A stretch of 64,000 nucleotides of DNA from Aphrocallistes beatrix (lineage: Eukaryota; Porifera; Hexactinellida; Sceptrulophora; Aphrocallistidae). The stretch lies in NCBI GenBank assembly GCA_963281255.1, contig OY725493.1:4371857-4435856 (forward strand), read 5' to 3'. This document shows positions 1 to 10,532 of this stretch, in pieces. The notes below the pieces were generated by a model. It searched no databases, was not told the DNA's origin, and saw only the letters and a program-made list of their open reading frames with translations. The position numbers and the translations under genes are program-made. Positions within the stretch are counted from its first letter, which is position 1; each line of letters begins with the position of its first letter.

Positions 1-29
1 AAGTTGTTTTAGTTATTTTATTTCTGAAT

Positions 30-1764
30 ATGGGGAACCAAGTGAGCGAGTTCGAATTGGAAGCAGGAGATGTAATCTATCGTACTACGAAGATAATTGA
101 GTTAGCTAATCACTACGGAGTGTACGTAGGGAATGGAAGAGTTATCCATTTTTCGCTAGAATTGGGGATGCATGAATGTAGTTTTCAGGAGTTTGCCAGT
201 ACCTATCAAGTATCAAGGAAGAGGTGAGTAATGTGGAATGCATTCTGAGTTATATTTGAGGACTACTTCCTCTAAGATTTTGAAAATTTTATTATTGGTG
301 CCAAAGTATATCAGATCCTGAAGCACAAACTATGCTTCCATTCATTTAACGGTCGAAATTGGGATTTATTCATTTTATTTCAAAGCCTAAGCGATAAAAA
401 AAGCACCGGACGGTTCCATGTTACTCGTACTAACGTAACACAACTACAATACTCACTAGCTAGCCTACTAGGTATCGATATTATTTGTAACGACATGCTT
501 CTCACGGACAGAGATCGTCCATCGACAGATGAGGCTATTTGAGCAGATACGATATTAAACCTAAAGAGATGCATGCACATTAATTAAGATAATTGTCTAG
601 AAGATTTTTTGTAGAGGATTCGTCTTCTGAGGTTTTAGTTTTTCTAATTGAAAGATCGTTAGAACCGTTAGGTTGTAACATCTTAACATCTGAGTGATTG
701 AGTAACAATGGACATCATAGCGACTCCGGCCGCACTACCAGCACGCCAGCAACAATAAACCCAGGGGGAGATGAACAGTTTTATATTTCTTATTTTCGAT
801 ATTTGGCAGCAAAATATGCATATTTATCATCCTACATATAGTTAAATACTAAAATAAAAACACTAGATATTTGTCAGATCCCCATCATCGACTCCTATAA
901 AATATTTTATCCGTGGAGCTAAATAAAAATGACGATTCAAGACCCAGACCTATTAATAGTAGAGGGATATACAAGGTCCCGGAATTAGAACACCGATGGG
1001 CATGATTAGATTAGGCTGTGTATTTGAACACTAAAGTATTTCCATAACAATTATTATTCCTTAGTATTATTCTCGTGTTCTTATGTAACAACCGCGCTTC
1101 GCTTGCTTGCGCTGTGCGGCTGGCGGACACTTTGTGTCCACCGGAGGCGCCCTTTGGGCGCCTGGGGTCACATTGATTAAATATAACGGAAATAACATCC
1201 CTAAATACATCTGTCCTACTGCTTTATCAAAATTTGAGTTCCGGATAAGAGAGGTGATTGTAAAATAGATATTCTATAAAGGAAAAGAAACTATTCCATT
1301 GCGATTGATTAATACATTTTAAGCAGTATTTACCCCTGAATATATTAGATGTCGCAATTATCTTCCAAATTCATTATCAAAGTTCGTTAAATAATATTAC
1401 ATGATAATGATTGCTGGAATTGTGGTTAATAATTGACTTGAAAATAGGACAATGCATATTGACTAAATGTCGAAAGGGCTGCCCGGTTGAGAGCGGTGCC
1501 CGGATATCGGAGGTCCGGATAAGAGAGGTTCGAGTGTATATACACTCGACTCTGCTTAATAGGGTCACTGTTTAATCGGGTCAACCGCTTAATCGGGCCA
1601 CTTTTGGTAGGACCGGAATAGCTCTCACACATAGAAGCTAATACAAAATATTTTCGGTTAATAGGGTTCTCCGCTTAATCGGGGCAAAATGTCCTCTGAC
1701 CGATGTGACCCTATTAAGCGGAGTCGACTGTATATATATCCTTACTATTAAAACTCGATTATTA

Positions 1765-1795
<31 letters not shown>

Positions 1796-4332
1796 CTGTA
1801 ACGAATTGATTGAAGAAACTGCCTGGCGCAGAAGGCTGATTTTTGGCATGTGGGAGTCTTTTGGCTATGGCTCCAGTAAGTTCGGAGTTCAGAGCAAAAT
1901 GTCGACTCATCATGGAATTATGACGTCATTGTCACATTTTTAAAAGTTAAGCAACACAGTTATTCGGGCATAACTCAGCCATTATAGGAGATAGAAGGCT
2001 GAAATTTTAATAGAATCTGTGTACTAACATACCTCACATATGATGCAACTATCATCAAAAAATGATGACTCATGACTTTTTATGACGTCATCATTACTCA
2101 TCAAAATTTTAAAAATTGACAAATTTGGTGATCTTTCGTGCGATGTCGAATATAACAGTAGGACAGACATATTTGGGGATGTTATCTCCCATATAATTAA
2201 TCAATGTGACCACAAGCGCCCAAAGGGCGCCTCCGGCGGACACAAAGTGTCCGCCAGCCGCGCAGCGCAAACAAGCGAAGCGCGCTTGTATCCTTACTAT
2301 TAAAACTCGATGATTGTATATATATATATATATATATCTGTAACGAATTGATTGAAGAAACTGCCGGGCGCAGAAGGCTGATTTTTGGCATGTGGGAGTC
2401 TTTTGGCTATGGCTCCAGTAAGTTCTGAGTTCAGAGCAAAATGTCGACTCATCATGGAATTATGACGTCATTGTCACATTTTTAAAAGTTAAGCAACACA
2501 GTTATTCGGGCATTACTCAGCCATTATAGGAGATAGAAGGCTGAAATTTTAATAGAATCTGTATACTAACATACCTCACATATGATGCGACTTTCATCAA
2601 AAAATGATGACTCATCACTTTGTTATGACGTCATCATTACGCATCAAAAATTTTAAAATTGACAAATTTGGTGATTTTTCGAGTGATATCGATTAGCACA
2701 GTAGAACAGACATATTTAGAGATGTTATCTCCCTTATAATTAACCAATGTGACTCCAGGCGACCGAAGGGAGCCTCCGGCGGACACAAAGTGTCCGCCAG
2801 CCGCGCAGCGCAAGCAAGCGCGAAGCGCGCTTGTATACTATTAAAACTCGATTATTGTATATATATATATATATCTCTGTAACGAATTGATTGAAGAAAC
2901 TGCCAGGCGCAGAAGGCTGATTTTTGTCATGTGGGAGTCTTTTGGCTATGGCTCCAGTAAGTTCTGAGCTCAGACGAAAATGTCGACTCATCATGGAATT
3001 ATGACGTCATTGTCACATTTTAAAAAGTTAAGCAACACAGTTATTCGGGCATAACTCAGCCATTATAAGAGATAGAAGGCTGAAATTTTAATAGAATCTG
3101 TATACTAACATACCTCACATATGATGCGACTTTCATCAAAAAATGATGACTCATCACTTTGTTATGACGTCATCATTACGCATCAAAAATTTTAAAATTG
3201 ACAAATTTGGTGATTTTTCGAGTGAAATCGATTTTAACACTAAGATGGACATATTTATAGATGTTATCTCCCTTATAATTAACCAATGTGACCACAGGCG
3301 ACCGAAGGGAGCCTCCGGCGGACACAAAGTGTCCGCCAGCCGCGCAGCGCAAGCAAGCGAAGCGCGCTTGTCCTTACTATTAAAACTCGATTATTGTATA
3401 TATATATATATATCTCTGTAACGAATTGATTGAAGAAACTGCCGGGCGCAGAAGGCTGATTTTTGGCATGTGGGAGTCTTTTGGCTATGGCTCCAGTAAG
3501 TTCTGAGTTCAGAGCAAAATGTCGACCCATCATGGAATTATGACGTCATTGTCACATTTTAAAAAGTTAAGCAACACAGTTATTCGGGCATAACTCAGCC
3601 ATTATAGGAGATAGAAGGCTGAAATTTTAATAGAATCTGTATACTAACATACCTCACATATGATGCGACTATATATATAATAGGACAATTTCAACCCCAA
3701 GATAGAGGTAGCTTTAACTCAAGATAATAAGTTAGAATAATAGGTTAGAAGTACCGCTATCTCATTATTTGGACATTTAATGTGCCACCAATAAAATTAA
3801 TTGACAAATAAAATATTCCCAAAGATTATTTAAAGAAATACATTGATAAACGTGGAATAATGGGACAAAGTCAACCCAGTTTACGGTGCAACCTTATTTT
3901 AAAGTTTAAATACAAACGTTCAAAACTCAGGTAGTTTGCCAGAAATACTACCCTTTTTCCCCTAGCTATAATATTTCAATTAAATCAATTACATCCTTTA
4001 TTTATATTCCCATGTAGTTACACGAAAGCTCATCGAAGAACAGGACTGTTGAATTAGCTCGCTATTACATTGAACACCCTGATGAATGGGATGACTACAA
4101 TCTAATGTTCAATAACTGTGAACATTTCACAACGTTTTGTGCCACTGGCGAGAAGAGCTCCGGACAGGTCAAGAAGACCACTGCCGCTGTGTTAGCCATA
4201 GGTGCAGCTACTGCCGTCACTGCAGCTGTTGTGGTTGGAGGAGTTATTTACTCAGCATCAAAGAATGAGAAGGAGGAGAAAAAAAATAATTTGGAGGAGA
4301 AAAAAAATAATTTGGAGGAGAAAAGAAAATAA
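30..4332 (+). CDS. PLAAT/LRAT-family acyltransferase-like protein, two exons
   Basis: Small thiol acyltransferase/phospholipase of the LRAT (NlpC/P60) fold. Exon 1 (30-223) starts MGNQVSEFELEAGDVIY and holds the family's first His block (HYGVYVGNGRVIHF), then a strong donor GTGAGT. Exon 2 carries the catalytic-Cys block FNNCEHFTTFC followed by a hydrophobic C-terminal anchor (AAVLAIGAATAVTAAVVVGG), the usual PLAAT/HRASLS layout. Two joins keep frame: donor at 224 with an acceptor before 4029, or a weak donor at 210 with the better acceptor before 4018. In family alignment exon 2 continues directly from YQV in exon 1, so little or nothing is missing. Expected activity is phospholipid acyl transfer or hydrolysis at membranes. 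The tail is a lysine/glutamate repeat (NNLEEKK) encoded by a minisatellite. The 3.8 kb intron is mostly repeats; 240-1087 and 3669-4017 show nothing recognisable. Confidence 0.85.
1088..1232 (-). repeat. Fragment of hairpin-ended repeat, reverse orientation
   Basis: Reverse-complement match to the GC-rich terminus of the units at 1740-3668, with the hairpins GGACACTTTGTGTCC and GGCGCCCTTTGGGCGCC. It continues into the adjacent AT-rich body up to about the GTCCTACTG motif. Confidence 0.8.
1543..1730. mobile_element. TA-flanked MITE, pogo/Tc1-like
   Basis: A 188 bp non-coding element. The terminal inverted repeats share TCGACTC then GCTTAATAGGGTCAC and are flanked by TA on both sides (1541-1542 and 1731-1732). 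Internal copies of CGCTTAAT/GGTT motifs echo the ends. The left flank overlaps a perfect 18 bp palindrome (1531-1548). Confidence 0.75.
1740..3668 (+). repeat. Tandem array, about 3.5 units of a ~545 bp hairpin-ended repeat
   Basis: Units start at CCTTACTATTAAAACTCGA (1740, 2292, about 2834, 3372). Each has a (TA)n tract, an AT-rich body, and a GC-rich terminus made of consecutive hairpins ending AAGCGCGCTTGT. The last unit is cut at about 3668. Each unit carries two near-identical TGACGTCA palindromes and GATGACTCATC. Similar single copies or fragments recur at 13.6, 29.2, 31.6, 35.2, 44.2, 51.1 and 62.8 kb. No coding capacity is seen. This is dispersed and locally tandem, so it is either a non-autonomous transposon or a satellite seed. 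Confidence 0.9.
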
Positions 4333-4357
4333 TTTGGAGGAGAAAAGAAAATGATTT
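4272..4357 (+). repeat. 21 bp minisatellite at the PLAAT-like C-terminus
   Basis: Four units of GGAGGAGAAAA..ATAATTT. Units 1 and 2 are 21 bp and read in frame as LEEKKNN. Unit 3 has 22 bp, which shifts the frame and creates the stop at 4330-4332. Confidence 0.85.
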
Positions 4358-6012
4358 TTTTGTACAGTAATTGTATATATATTGTGGTCTTCATATTTAT
4401 CTCTCAAGTTCAAACATATGACAAACTTATTTTGAATCTTGTCTTGTGTTGTCTAGCTAAAAGCAAATTTTGAACAAAAAGATTTGGTTAAAATCTGATA
4501 TATTTCCTTATATCCACCCGACTTGGTTATTTATAATGGGGGTTGACTGTATGAAAAATGTATCGAAACAAATCCTTATTTTTAGATTTTTTCAATATAT
4601 AGTTTTTTTTTACTGTTTAAACCTGAGAAAAAAACGGTTTCGACTGTACTTTATATCACAATTTCATATTTTGCAATGTGAAAGCTCGTCTCTATCTATA
4701 GCCCCCATAAATGTGAATTTAAAGGTGTCAACATATCCTATTCTTCATAGATATGAATTTGCTCTTAGTTCCAAACTATTGAAGATTCTAATTTCTATCA
4801 AAAGTAAATTTAAAATTAGATACTATGAGGCAAAGTCTCAATTAATTCATTTTAATGACTTAACGGATGTTTTACCAGAGGGTCGCTAGCCGCATAGTGC
4901 ACCTTGCACACAGTAAAATATAAATCGAATTACAGAGATCGTAATACAGAAATTCTTAGACTTTGTATTACAAGTATTTAACGTTGGGAGAACTATCATG
5001 GATTTAAAATCCGTTTAAGATAATGCATCATATGCAACTAGGTTAACTGTGGTCAGGGATATTCGCATATTATATAGAATGATCCTAATGACTCACGATC
5101 AAAATGTAGATGCACGACAATATTTCAAATGATGAGAATTGAAGAAGGTTATATCTACTCATATACAGCAGTACTGGTAGAACATGGAAGTGATACGGCT
5201 TATGATTAAACCGACCGGATAAGTAATGCGGTCACAAGACTTTTATACTCTAAAGCATCAGCTACTTGACCTGAAAACCTTTGATGTGCAATACTTCCTT
5301 GAAGTTCAGTTGTGAAGACTAATTTATCATGGCATCCATATGCCATTATCTCATCAATACTTGATCTCATTTTCATAAGGATGATTGAATCTGTAAATCG
5401 ATATATTCCAGGATTCTCTGCTCGTACTTCACTCAGATATTCTATCTTCTGTTTCTAATGGAATATGTTCTATTCAAAGAGAATTGTGTGACAGGACCAC
5501 TGAAGGTGGTACGGCAGTATGGCACCTGCTGAACTACTTTTTCAGAGTTTGTGTTGCAGGAATCAGCTAGACCTAGCTAATAGTTTGTTCAGGGTTGTTG
5601 TGGGGTGCTGCTGGTTTCCCTGATTATCAATGGTGCTGATGTAAGCTTGTACTGCTAATTTTGGGGAATCGTTATGACAGATGCCGTACCACTTTCATTT
5701 TGTTTCAACAGTGTCATTTTGTTCAACTATCATTATATTTTCAACTCTTGCCCATTAGGAATATTTCCTTATAAAATACGTGTGTATATGAATAGCGAAT
5801 AAATATTAATTTACACATTTTCCATACCTCTTGTGCGTGTTATGAAACTGACTGTAGTATAGGTCGATCCCCATTTTTGACAATGGATTTTAATTAATAA
5901 GCGGAGTAACTGTATTGTGAATGTAAGGATAATATAAGGGGCTTTTCAACTTTTTGAATATACGCATTATACGTAGTTAGTTTGATCGATTTTTGAAATA
6001 TGATCTAGCAAC
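4358..6012. other. Intergenic, no gene recognised
   Basis: AT-rich sequence between the PLAAT-like gene and FKBP15. Open frames here (for example about 4470-4889) have no recognisable domains. A short GCGGAGTAACTG near 5900 resembles a decayed end of the TA-flanked MITE family. Confidence 0.5.
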
Positions 6013-9000
6013 ATGAGTAAGGGGATCCTCTCCCTATCGAGCGATGAAGAGGCAGACGTGCTAGCCTCAGAGAACAAGAAGGGCCTAGCCAACCTATTCG
6101 ACAAAGATAGAATGTCTAAAACTGGACAGAACGCGTCTCTGCACTACACAGCTCCTAAACAGCCCAAGGCAGACAAGGGCAAGGCTGGGTCTAAGGAATC
6201 GACTCAGAATGTAATGATGGCTTTGCCGATAGTAGCGCAGCAGTATGTGGACGGTCAGTACGTGAACAAAGAACGCGTCTCATTGGCGTTGCTGGGAAAC
6301 CCTCAAACGAAGGAGTACACTCTGATGATCTACAAAACGCAGACGGACAGGAGATTGACTCTCAGAGTGGAGGCGACACTCAATTTCAACGTGAAGGAGA
6401 ACAACTTCGTCAATTTCTATGACGAAACGAGGCAGGCATGGGCGTTGAAGTTCGACTCTTCCAAAGACCTCTACGAGGCCGCTTCCTCGATTGCACTCGC
6501 TAAAGCCAACATCACGGGACTCCGCACCCTGCTGCTGCAGAATCTGCAGGTGGGCGAGGGGCAGGAAGTGGCCACGGGCGACACAGTGGCAGTGTTCTAC
6601 TCAGGATGGGTCTTCAGCAACGGAGCTATTGCGAAAGATAAGCCATTCGACTCTAATGTGAAATCTGAAAAGTTCTTCAAGTTCAAGTTAGGTGAGAAGT
6701 CCGTGATTCAAGGATGGGAGCAGGGGATGGTAGGCATGAAAAGAGGCGGGAAAAAGCTGATCATGATTCCCTCGAAGCTCGCCTATGGAGAGAAAGGTGT
6801 GAAGGGTAGAATCCCCCCAAACGCCTGTCTCATTTTTGAAGTTGAGTTAGTGAAAGTTAAGTTTGTGACGAAAGAAGTGGACAGCAGGGAGCTCCCCTCC
6901 CTCCCCAGCACTGGCTCGGAGGACGACTTCGGGAGCACGGTGCAGGAGCGAGTAGCCACGCACGAGGAGCAGTTGGACGGGCCCGAGAGCACCAACAAGA
7001 GCGCGATCATAGACCGGCTGGCCCGGGTGGGGCAGCAAATCCTTCCGCAGAAGTCGCCGCACGATTCCACGCACACGCCAGACCTCGCGTCGTCCGATCC
7101 TCGTTCTTACCACTCGGGGAGTTCTGGTCGCAGTACCCCTGTCAGTACAGCCTCCAGTTCCGCCCCCAATCCGAACCCTCAACCCCACTATGAGCACCCC
7201 CACCCCCACCCCCATCACGAGCACCCTCACCCCCCTCCAGACCCCTACTACCCCCCGCATAACCAGATGCCACACCTGAATCCGTACGCGCACCCTGCCC
7301 ACCCCTACCTCGCCCCTCACCTCTCCCAGGTCCAGCAGTCCTCCTTCCTGCCCCCGCAGCCGTCCACCGCCCTGGCGCCTCTCTTCAACCAAGTCCCGTT
7401 CCCCGGACAGGCGGCGCTGCTCGCGGCGCAGGCGGGGATTCCAGCCGGCCCCACTCTCATCCAGACGCAGCCCGCCCCCGCGCCCGCCCCCCAGGGGGTG
7501 GGGGTGGGGGAGTTCAGCCAGCTGATGGCGGACACCCGCGTGGAGCTGGGGAAGATGAGCATGCGGCTGGAGGACATCGGGAAGAAGGTGGACACCTTGA
7601 GCGCGAGCGGTTCCAACACGGCTCTGGTGCCCGCACAGACGGAGCCTCCGCGGGGAGGCCTGCTGGACCCCGGCGTCCTCCTGCACAGCATCAACAAGAT
7701 CGTGGACGAGAACTCGCAGCTGAAGAGAGAGGTCGTGGACCGAGACTCGCGCATGGAAGGACTGAATCAGAGGATCAACCAGCTGCTGCAGGCCAACCAG
7801 CGCTACGTGGAGCAGAGCCAGCAGCTGCTGGAGCAGAGGTCCGACTCGATGCACACCATGGCCTCCTCCCAGCAGTCCCGTCTGGGCGCGGTCGAGCAGG
7901 AGAAGAACGAGATGATGGTCAAGTTCGAAGAGGCGAAGCGGCACCTGGACCAGAAGAACCTAGAGGTGGCGGAGCACCAGGGAGAAGCGGAGGAGGTGAG
8001 GAGGAAGTACGAGCACGTTATGCAGAAGATGGCAATAGCGAAGGAGAAGTTCCGCGAGAAGGAGTCGGAGATAGAGGACCTGAAGACAGAGTCTGAACAG
8101 GCTAGGCGGACGAGTGAGAAGTTGAAAAGCTCTCACAACAAACTGAGAAGTGAGATTGAAGACCTGAACACTAGCCTGGAAGATCTGAGGGAAAAGACGA
8201 AGCAGGACAGATCTGCTAAGATCAAACTGGAAGCGAGGGTGACCGGATTCGAGGACGAGGTGAACGAGCTGAGAGAGGAGAACGAGCAGTTGCAGCGAGC
8301 CATGGAGGACAGGAAGCGGAAGTCCCAGCAAGATAAGCAGAAGATGCAAGCGGAAATGGAGCAGTTGAGGAGTTCTCACGAAGAGGACATCCAGTCGATT
8401 AAGGAGCACCTGCACACCACTAGTTCTGGCGCCTCTAGCGTCGAGGTGGCAAAAATCGAGAGTTCGTGGAAGAGAAAGTTGGACCAGGCAATAGCAGATG
8501 CGGAGGCGAACAGCTACGAGCGGATAGAGGAGCTACAGAGCAGCGAGGATAAGCTCCGGGCGAGTGTGCAGCGCTTGGAGAAGAAGATACAGTCTTCTCA
8601 GACTTCCGACAGCAAACTGACTGAGCAGACAGAGCAGATCCTGGAGCTGCAGGACCAGCTGAGACTTGCGCAAGAGAAACTGAATCGCGCGCAGGAGAGA
8701 GAGCTGGAGCTCCGGGAGGAGGCGAGTGCGTACGGCGAGAGGGAAGGGAGGCTGAATGAACGGCTGCACGAGTCCGAGGTAGAAATGAGCTCTCTCAGGT
8801 CCCAGGTGCAAGAGGGCAGGGAGCGGGTAGCTGATCCTGCGGCTAGCAGTGAGGGCGAGGGGGTTAAGCGCGCTGAGCTCGATGCCAAGATAAAGTTGAT
8901 AATGAACCAGCTGTATCAGGTGATGCGCAGTCAGTTCGAAGTGAGTGGGACTTATGACGGAAGTTTCGTGCTAACCACGATAATGCAGACGATCAAGCAG

Positions 9001-9840
9001 GAGACGATCAGACAGCTGCGGCCACCTGATTCTGAGACAGACAGCGAGGGGGGCTCCGAACCTGAGAGTTCAGAAGCAGGCGACCAGGCGGCAGAGTTAG
9101 GGGAGGATGGCCATAATTCTGGGGAGGAGCAGCTGATCGAGAAAGATCCCGATCCCGTACCTCCTCCTGCTACGCATGAAACCCTGTCCGCATCTGCTCC
9201 TGTTCTAAGCTCTTCTCCAGAAGAGAATCCTTCCAATTCATATGCACCTGTTCCAGATCCTGATCATATGGCATTACCTTCAAATTACTCTGACAGTCCC
9301 ACTCTTAATGCAGTCAGTGATAATCCCGAGTTCCAGGAATCTCAGGGAGTGCCTACACAAACTCCATCTGCAGGAGACAACTCTCTGACCTCCTCACCCC
9401 CTCCATCTAATTTCCCTGTCTCTTCTCCCCCTTCTAACCCCCTGGCCTCCTCTCCTCCAAACCCCTTGGCATCCTCTCCCCCTTCCAAACCCCTTGGATC
9501 ATCACCCCCATCTTTCAACCCACTCGGGTCGTCTCCTCAGATCTCTTCTATTCCTCACAGAAATGCGGCAAACCCCCTTTCTACCTCTCCCTCCTCTGGA
9601 CCCTCTCAAGAACCTCCTTCCGACCCTCTCACCACCCCGGGCGGGGACCCACTGTTTGGAGGGGACAGCTACTCTGTCGACGAATTCTTCAAACCACTCA
9701 GCTCGGACAAGCGAGAGAAGGCCCCTGCCTCTCTCCCCTCGAATGCATCCAATTCCAAACCCTCGAAGCCAGCTGCGAAAGGCTCTGCTCTGTTCAGTGA
9801 TGATGATGATGATAGTGATGAGTTTGGCTGGCTAAAATAA
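6013..9840 (+). CDS. FKBP15: FKBP15 (WAFL) homologue, intronless, 1275 aa
   Basis: Large FK506-binding-protein-like scaffold; known family members associate with early endosomes and actin and with the WASH machinery. Domain order: short N-terminus with the family's YTAPKQP (45-51), WH1-like domain (about 66-170), FKBP domain (about 181-283), His/Pro-rich linker (about 390-480), long coiled coil (about 560-920), Ser/Pro-rich acidic tail ending LFSDDDDDSDEFGWLK, closely like the vertebrate terminus. FKBP pocket positions look intact: Y196 in VFYSGW, FDS (212-214), VIQGW (231-235), AYG (257-259), F275. The whole protein is one open frame with no intron. The C-terminal region has a run of SSPP..NPL motifs (about 1130-1180) that may be short interaction motifs. 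The antisense frame at 6847-7944 is a compositional shadow. Confidence 0.95.
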   Translation: MSKGILSLSSDEEADVLASENKKGLANLFDKDRMSKTGQNASLHYTAPKQPKADKGKAGSKESTQNVMMALPIVAQQYVDGQYVNKERVSLALLGNPQTKEYTLMIYKTQTDRRLTLRVEATLNFNVKENNFVNFYDETRQAWALKFDSSKDLYEAASSIALAKANITGLRTLLLQNLQVGEGQEVATGDTVAVFYSGWVFSNGAIAKDKPFDSNVKSEKFFKFKLGEKSVIQGWEQGMVGMKRGGKKLIMIPSKLAYGEKGVKGRIPPNACLIFEVELVKVKFVTKEVDSRELPSLPSTGSEDDFGSTVQERVATHEEQLDGPESTNKSAIIDRLARVGQQILPQKSPHDSTHTPDLASSDPRSYHSGSSGRSTPVSTASSSAPNPNPQPHYEHPHPHPHHEHPHPPPDPYYPPHNQMPHLNPYAHPAHPYLAPHLSQVQQSSFLPPQPSTALAPLFNQVPFPGQAALLAAQAGIPAGPTLIQTQPAPAPAPQGVGVGEFSQLMADTRVELGKMSMRLEDIGKKVDTLSASGSNTALVPAQTEPPRGGLLDPGVLLHSINKIVDENSQLKREVVDRDSRMEGLNQRINQLLQANQRYVEQSQQLLEQRSDSMHTMASSQQSRLGAVEQEKNEMMVKFEEAKRHLDQKNLEVAEHQGEAEEVRRKYEHVMQKMAIAKEKFREKESEIEDLKTESEQARRTSEKLKSSHNKLRSEIEDLNTSLEDLREKTKQDRSAKIKLEARVTGFEDEVNELREENEQLQRAMEDRKRKSQQDKQKMQAEMEQLRSSHEEDIQSIKEHLHTTSSGASSVEVAKIESSWKRKLDQAIADAEANSYERIEELQSSEDKLRASVQRLEKKIQSSQTSDSKLTEQTEQILELQDQLRLAQEKLNRAQERELELREEASAYGEREGRLNERLHESEVEMSSLRSQVQEGRERVADPAASSEGEGVKRAELDAKIKLIMNQLYQVMRSQFEVSGTYDGSFVLTTIMQTIKQETIRQLRPPDSETDSEGGSEPESSEAGDQAAELGEDGHNSGEEQLIEKDPDPVPPPATHETLSASAPVLSSSPEENPSNSYAPVPDPDHMALPSNYSDSPTLNAVSDNPEFQESQGVPTQTPSAGDNSLTSSPPPSNFPVSSPPSNPLASSPPNPLASSPPSKPLGSSPPSFNPLGSSPQISSIPHRNAANPLSTSPSSGPSQEPPSDPLTTPGGDPLFGGDSYSVDEFFKPLSSDKREKAPASLPSNASNSKPSKPAAKGSALFSDDDDDSDEFGWLK

Positions 9841-10532
9841 CTAACTGAGAAATCCTGGTATTTGCTAGAGTAATTTTATATCTCGATTTCTCGATAAATA
9901 ATAATTTGAATCTTCTTAAGTCTTTATCGGTTGTCAAATTTTCTTCAGATATATTTACTCAATAGAAAAGTTTATTGTTATTTCCTACTGTTTGTGTTAT
10001 TTTATTACAATGATGTAAATTATGATGCGTAGTAAGATACTAGTTATACTGCATACGTACAGTATATACAAGTGTACTAGTCAGTGAAAGTAGAGCGCAC
10101 ACAAAATCTCTCTAATCCTATCACCTCCGAATATGTACTGCTGCTGCGAATTTTCAATGAATTTCATTATATTTCTCCATCCTTCGATTTTTTCGTCCTT
10201 GAGCATGCAGGTCATAATTATTCATTTAATCATTCATTCCTAACTTTTGTAATTATCAATCAGTGCCACCTTAAGCCACCTACGCCCATTTTAACCAGTA
10301 TACATGATGGCAATAAATTACCCATGGTGGCTCTGGTTGATAATATGATTCATTGAGTTGAGTAATTTATGAGATATGTTCAACTATAACTACGTAATTC
10401 GAATGTGTAGATTTCGAATCTGAAATCAAACTCTTAGTATCTCTTAGAATTTGATCCAATTTAATACGGGAAAGAATCAAGAGTTCGTGTACTTTTGTCT
10501 TGTTGATGTAGATAGTGACTACAACTGAACGG
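9841..10532. other. Intergenic / FKBP15 3' flank
   Basis: AT-rich with no recognisable gene. It probably includes the FKBP15 3' UTR (GATAAATAATAA near 9892 could serve in polyadenylation). A 90-codon open frame at 10084-10356 has no ATG start at its 5' end and no recognisable family. Confidence 0.5.

Noticed and set aside
1740-3668. Idea that the hairpin-ended repeat is a Helitron
   Set aside because: It has a terminal hairpin but lacks the 5' TC and 3' CTRR ends and an A|T target; kept as unclassified.
4470-4889. 139-codon frame between the PLAAT-like gene and FKBP15
   Set aside because: AT-rich, no ATG at the frame start, no domain, and codon composition like the surrounding non-coding DNA.
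6847-7944. 365-codon open frame antisense to FKBP15
   Set aside because: It lies opposite a GC-rich, Pro/His/Gln-rich coding stretch; its Leu/Arg/Val-rich composition is the mirror of that bias and it has no recognisable domain.
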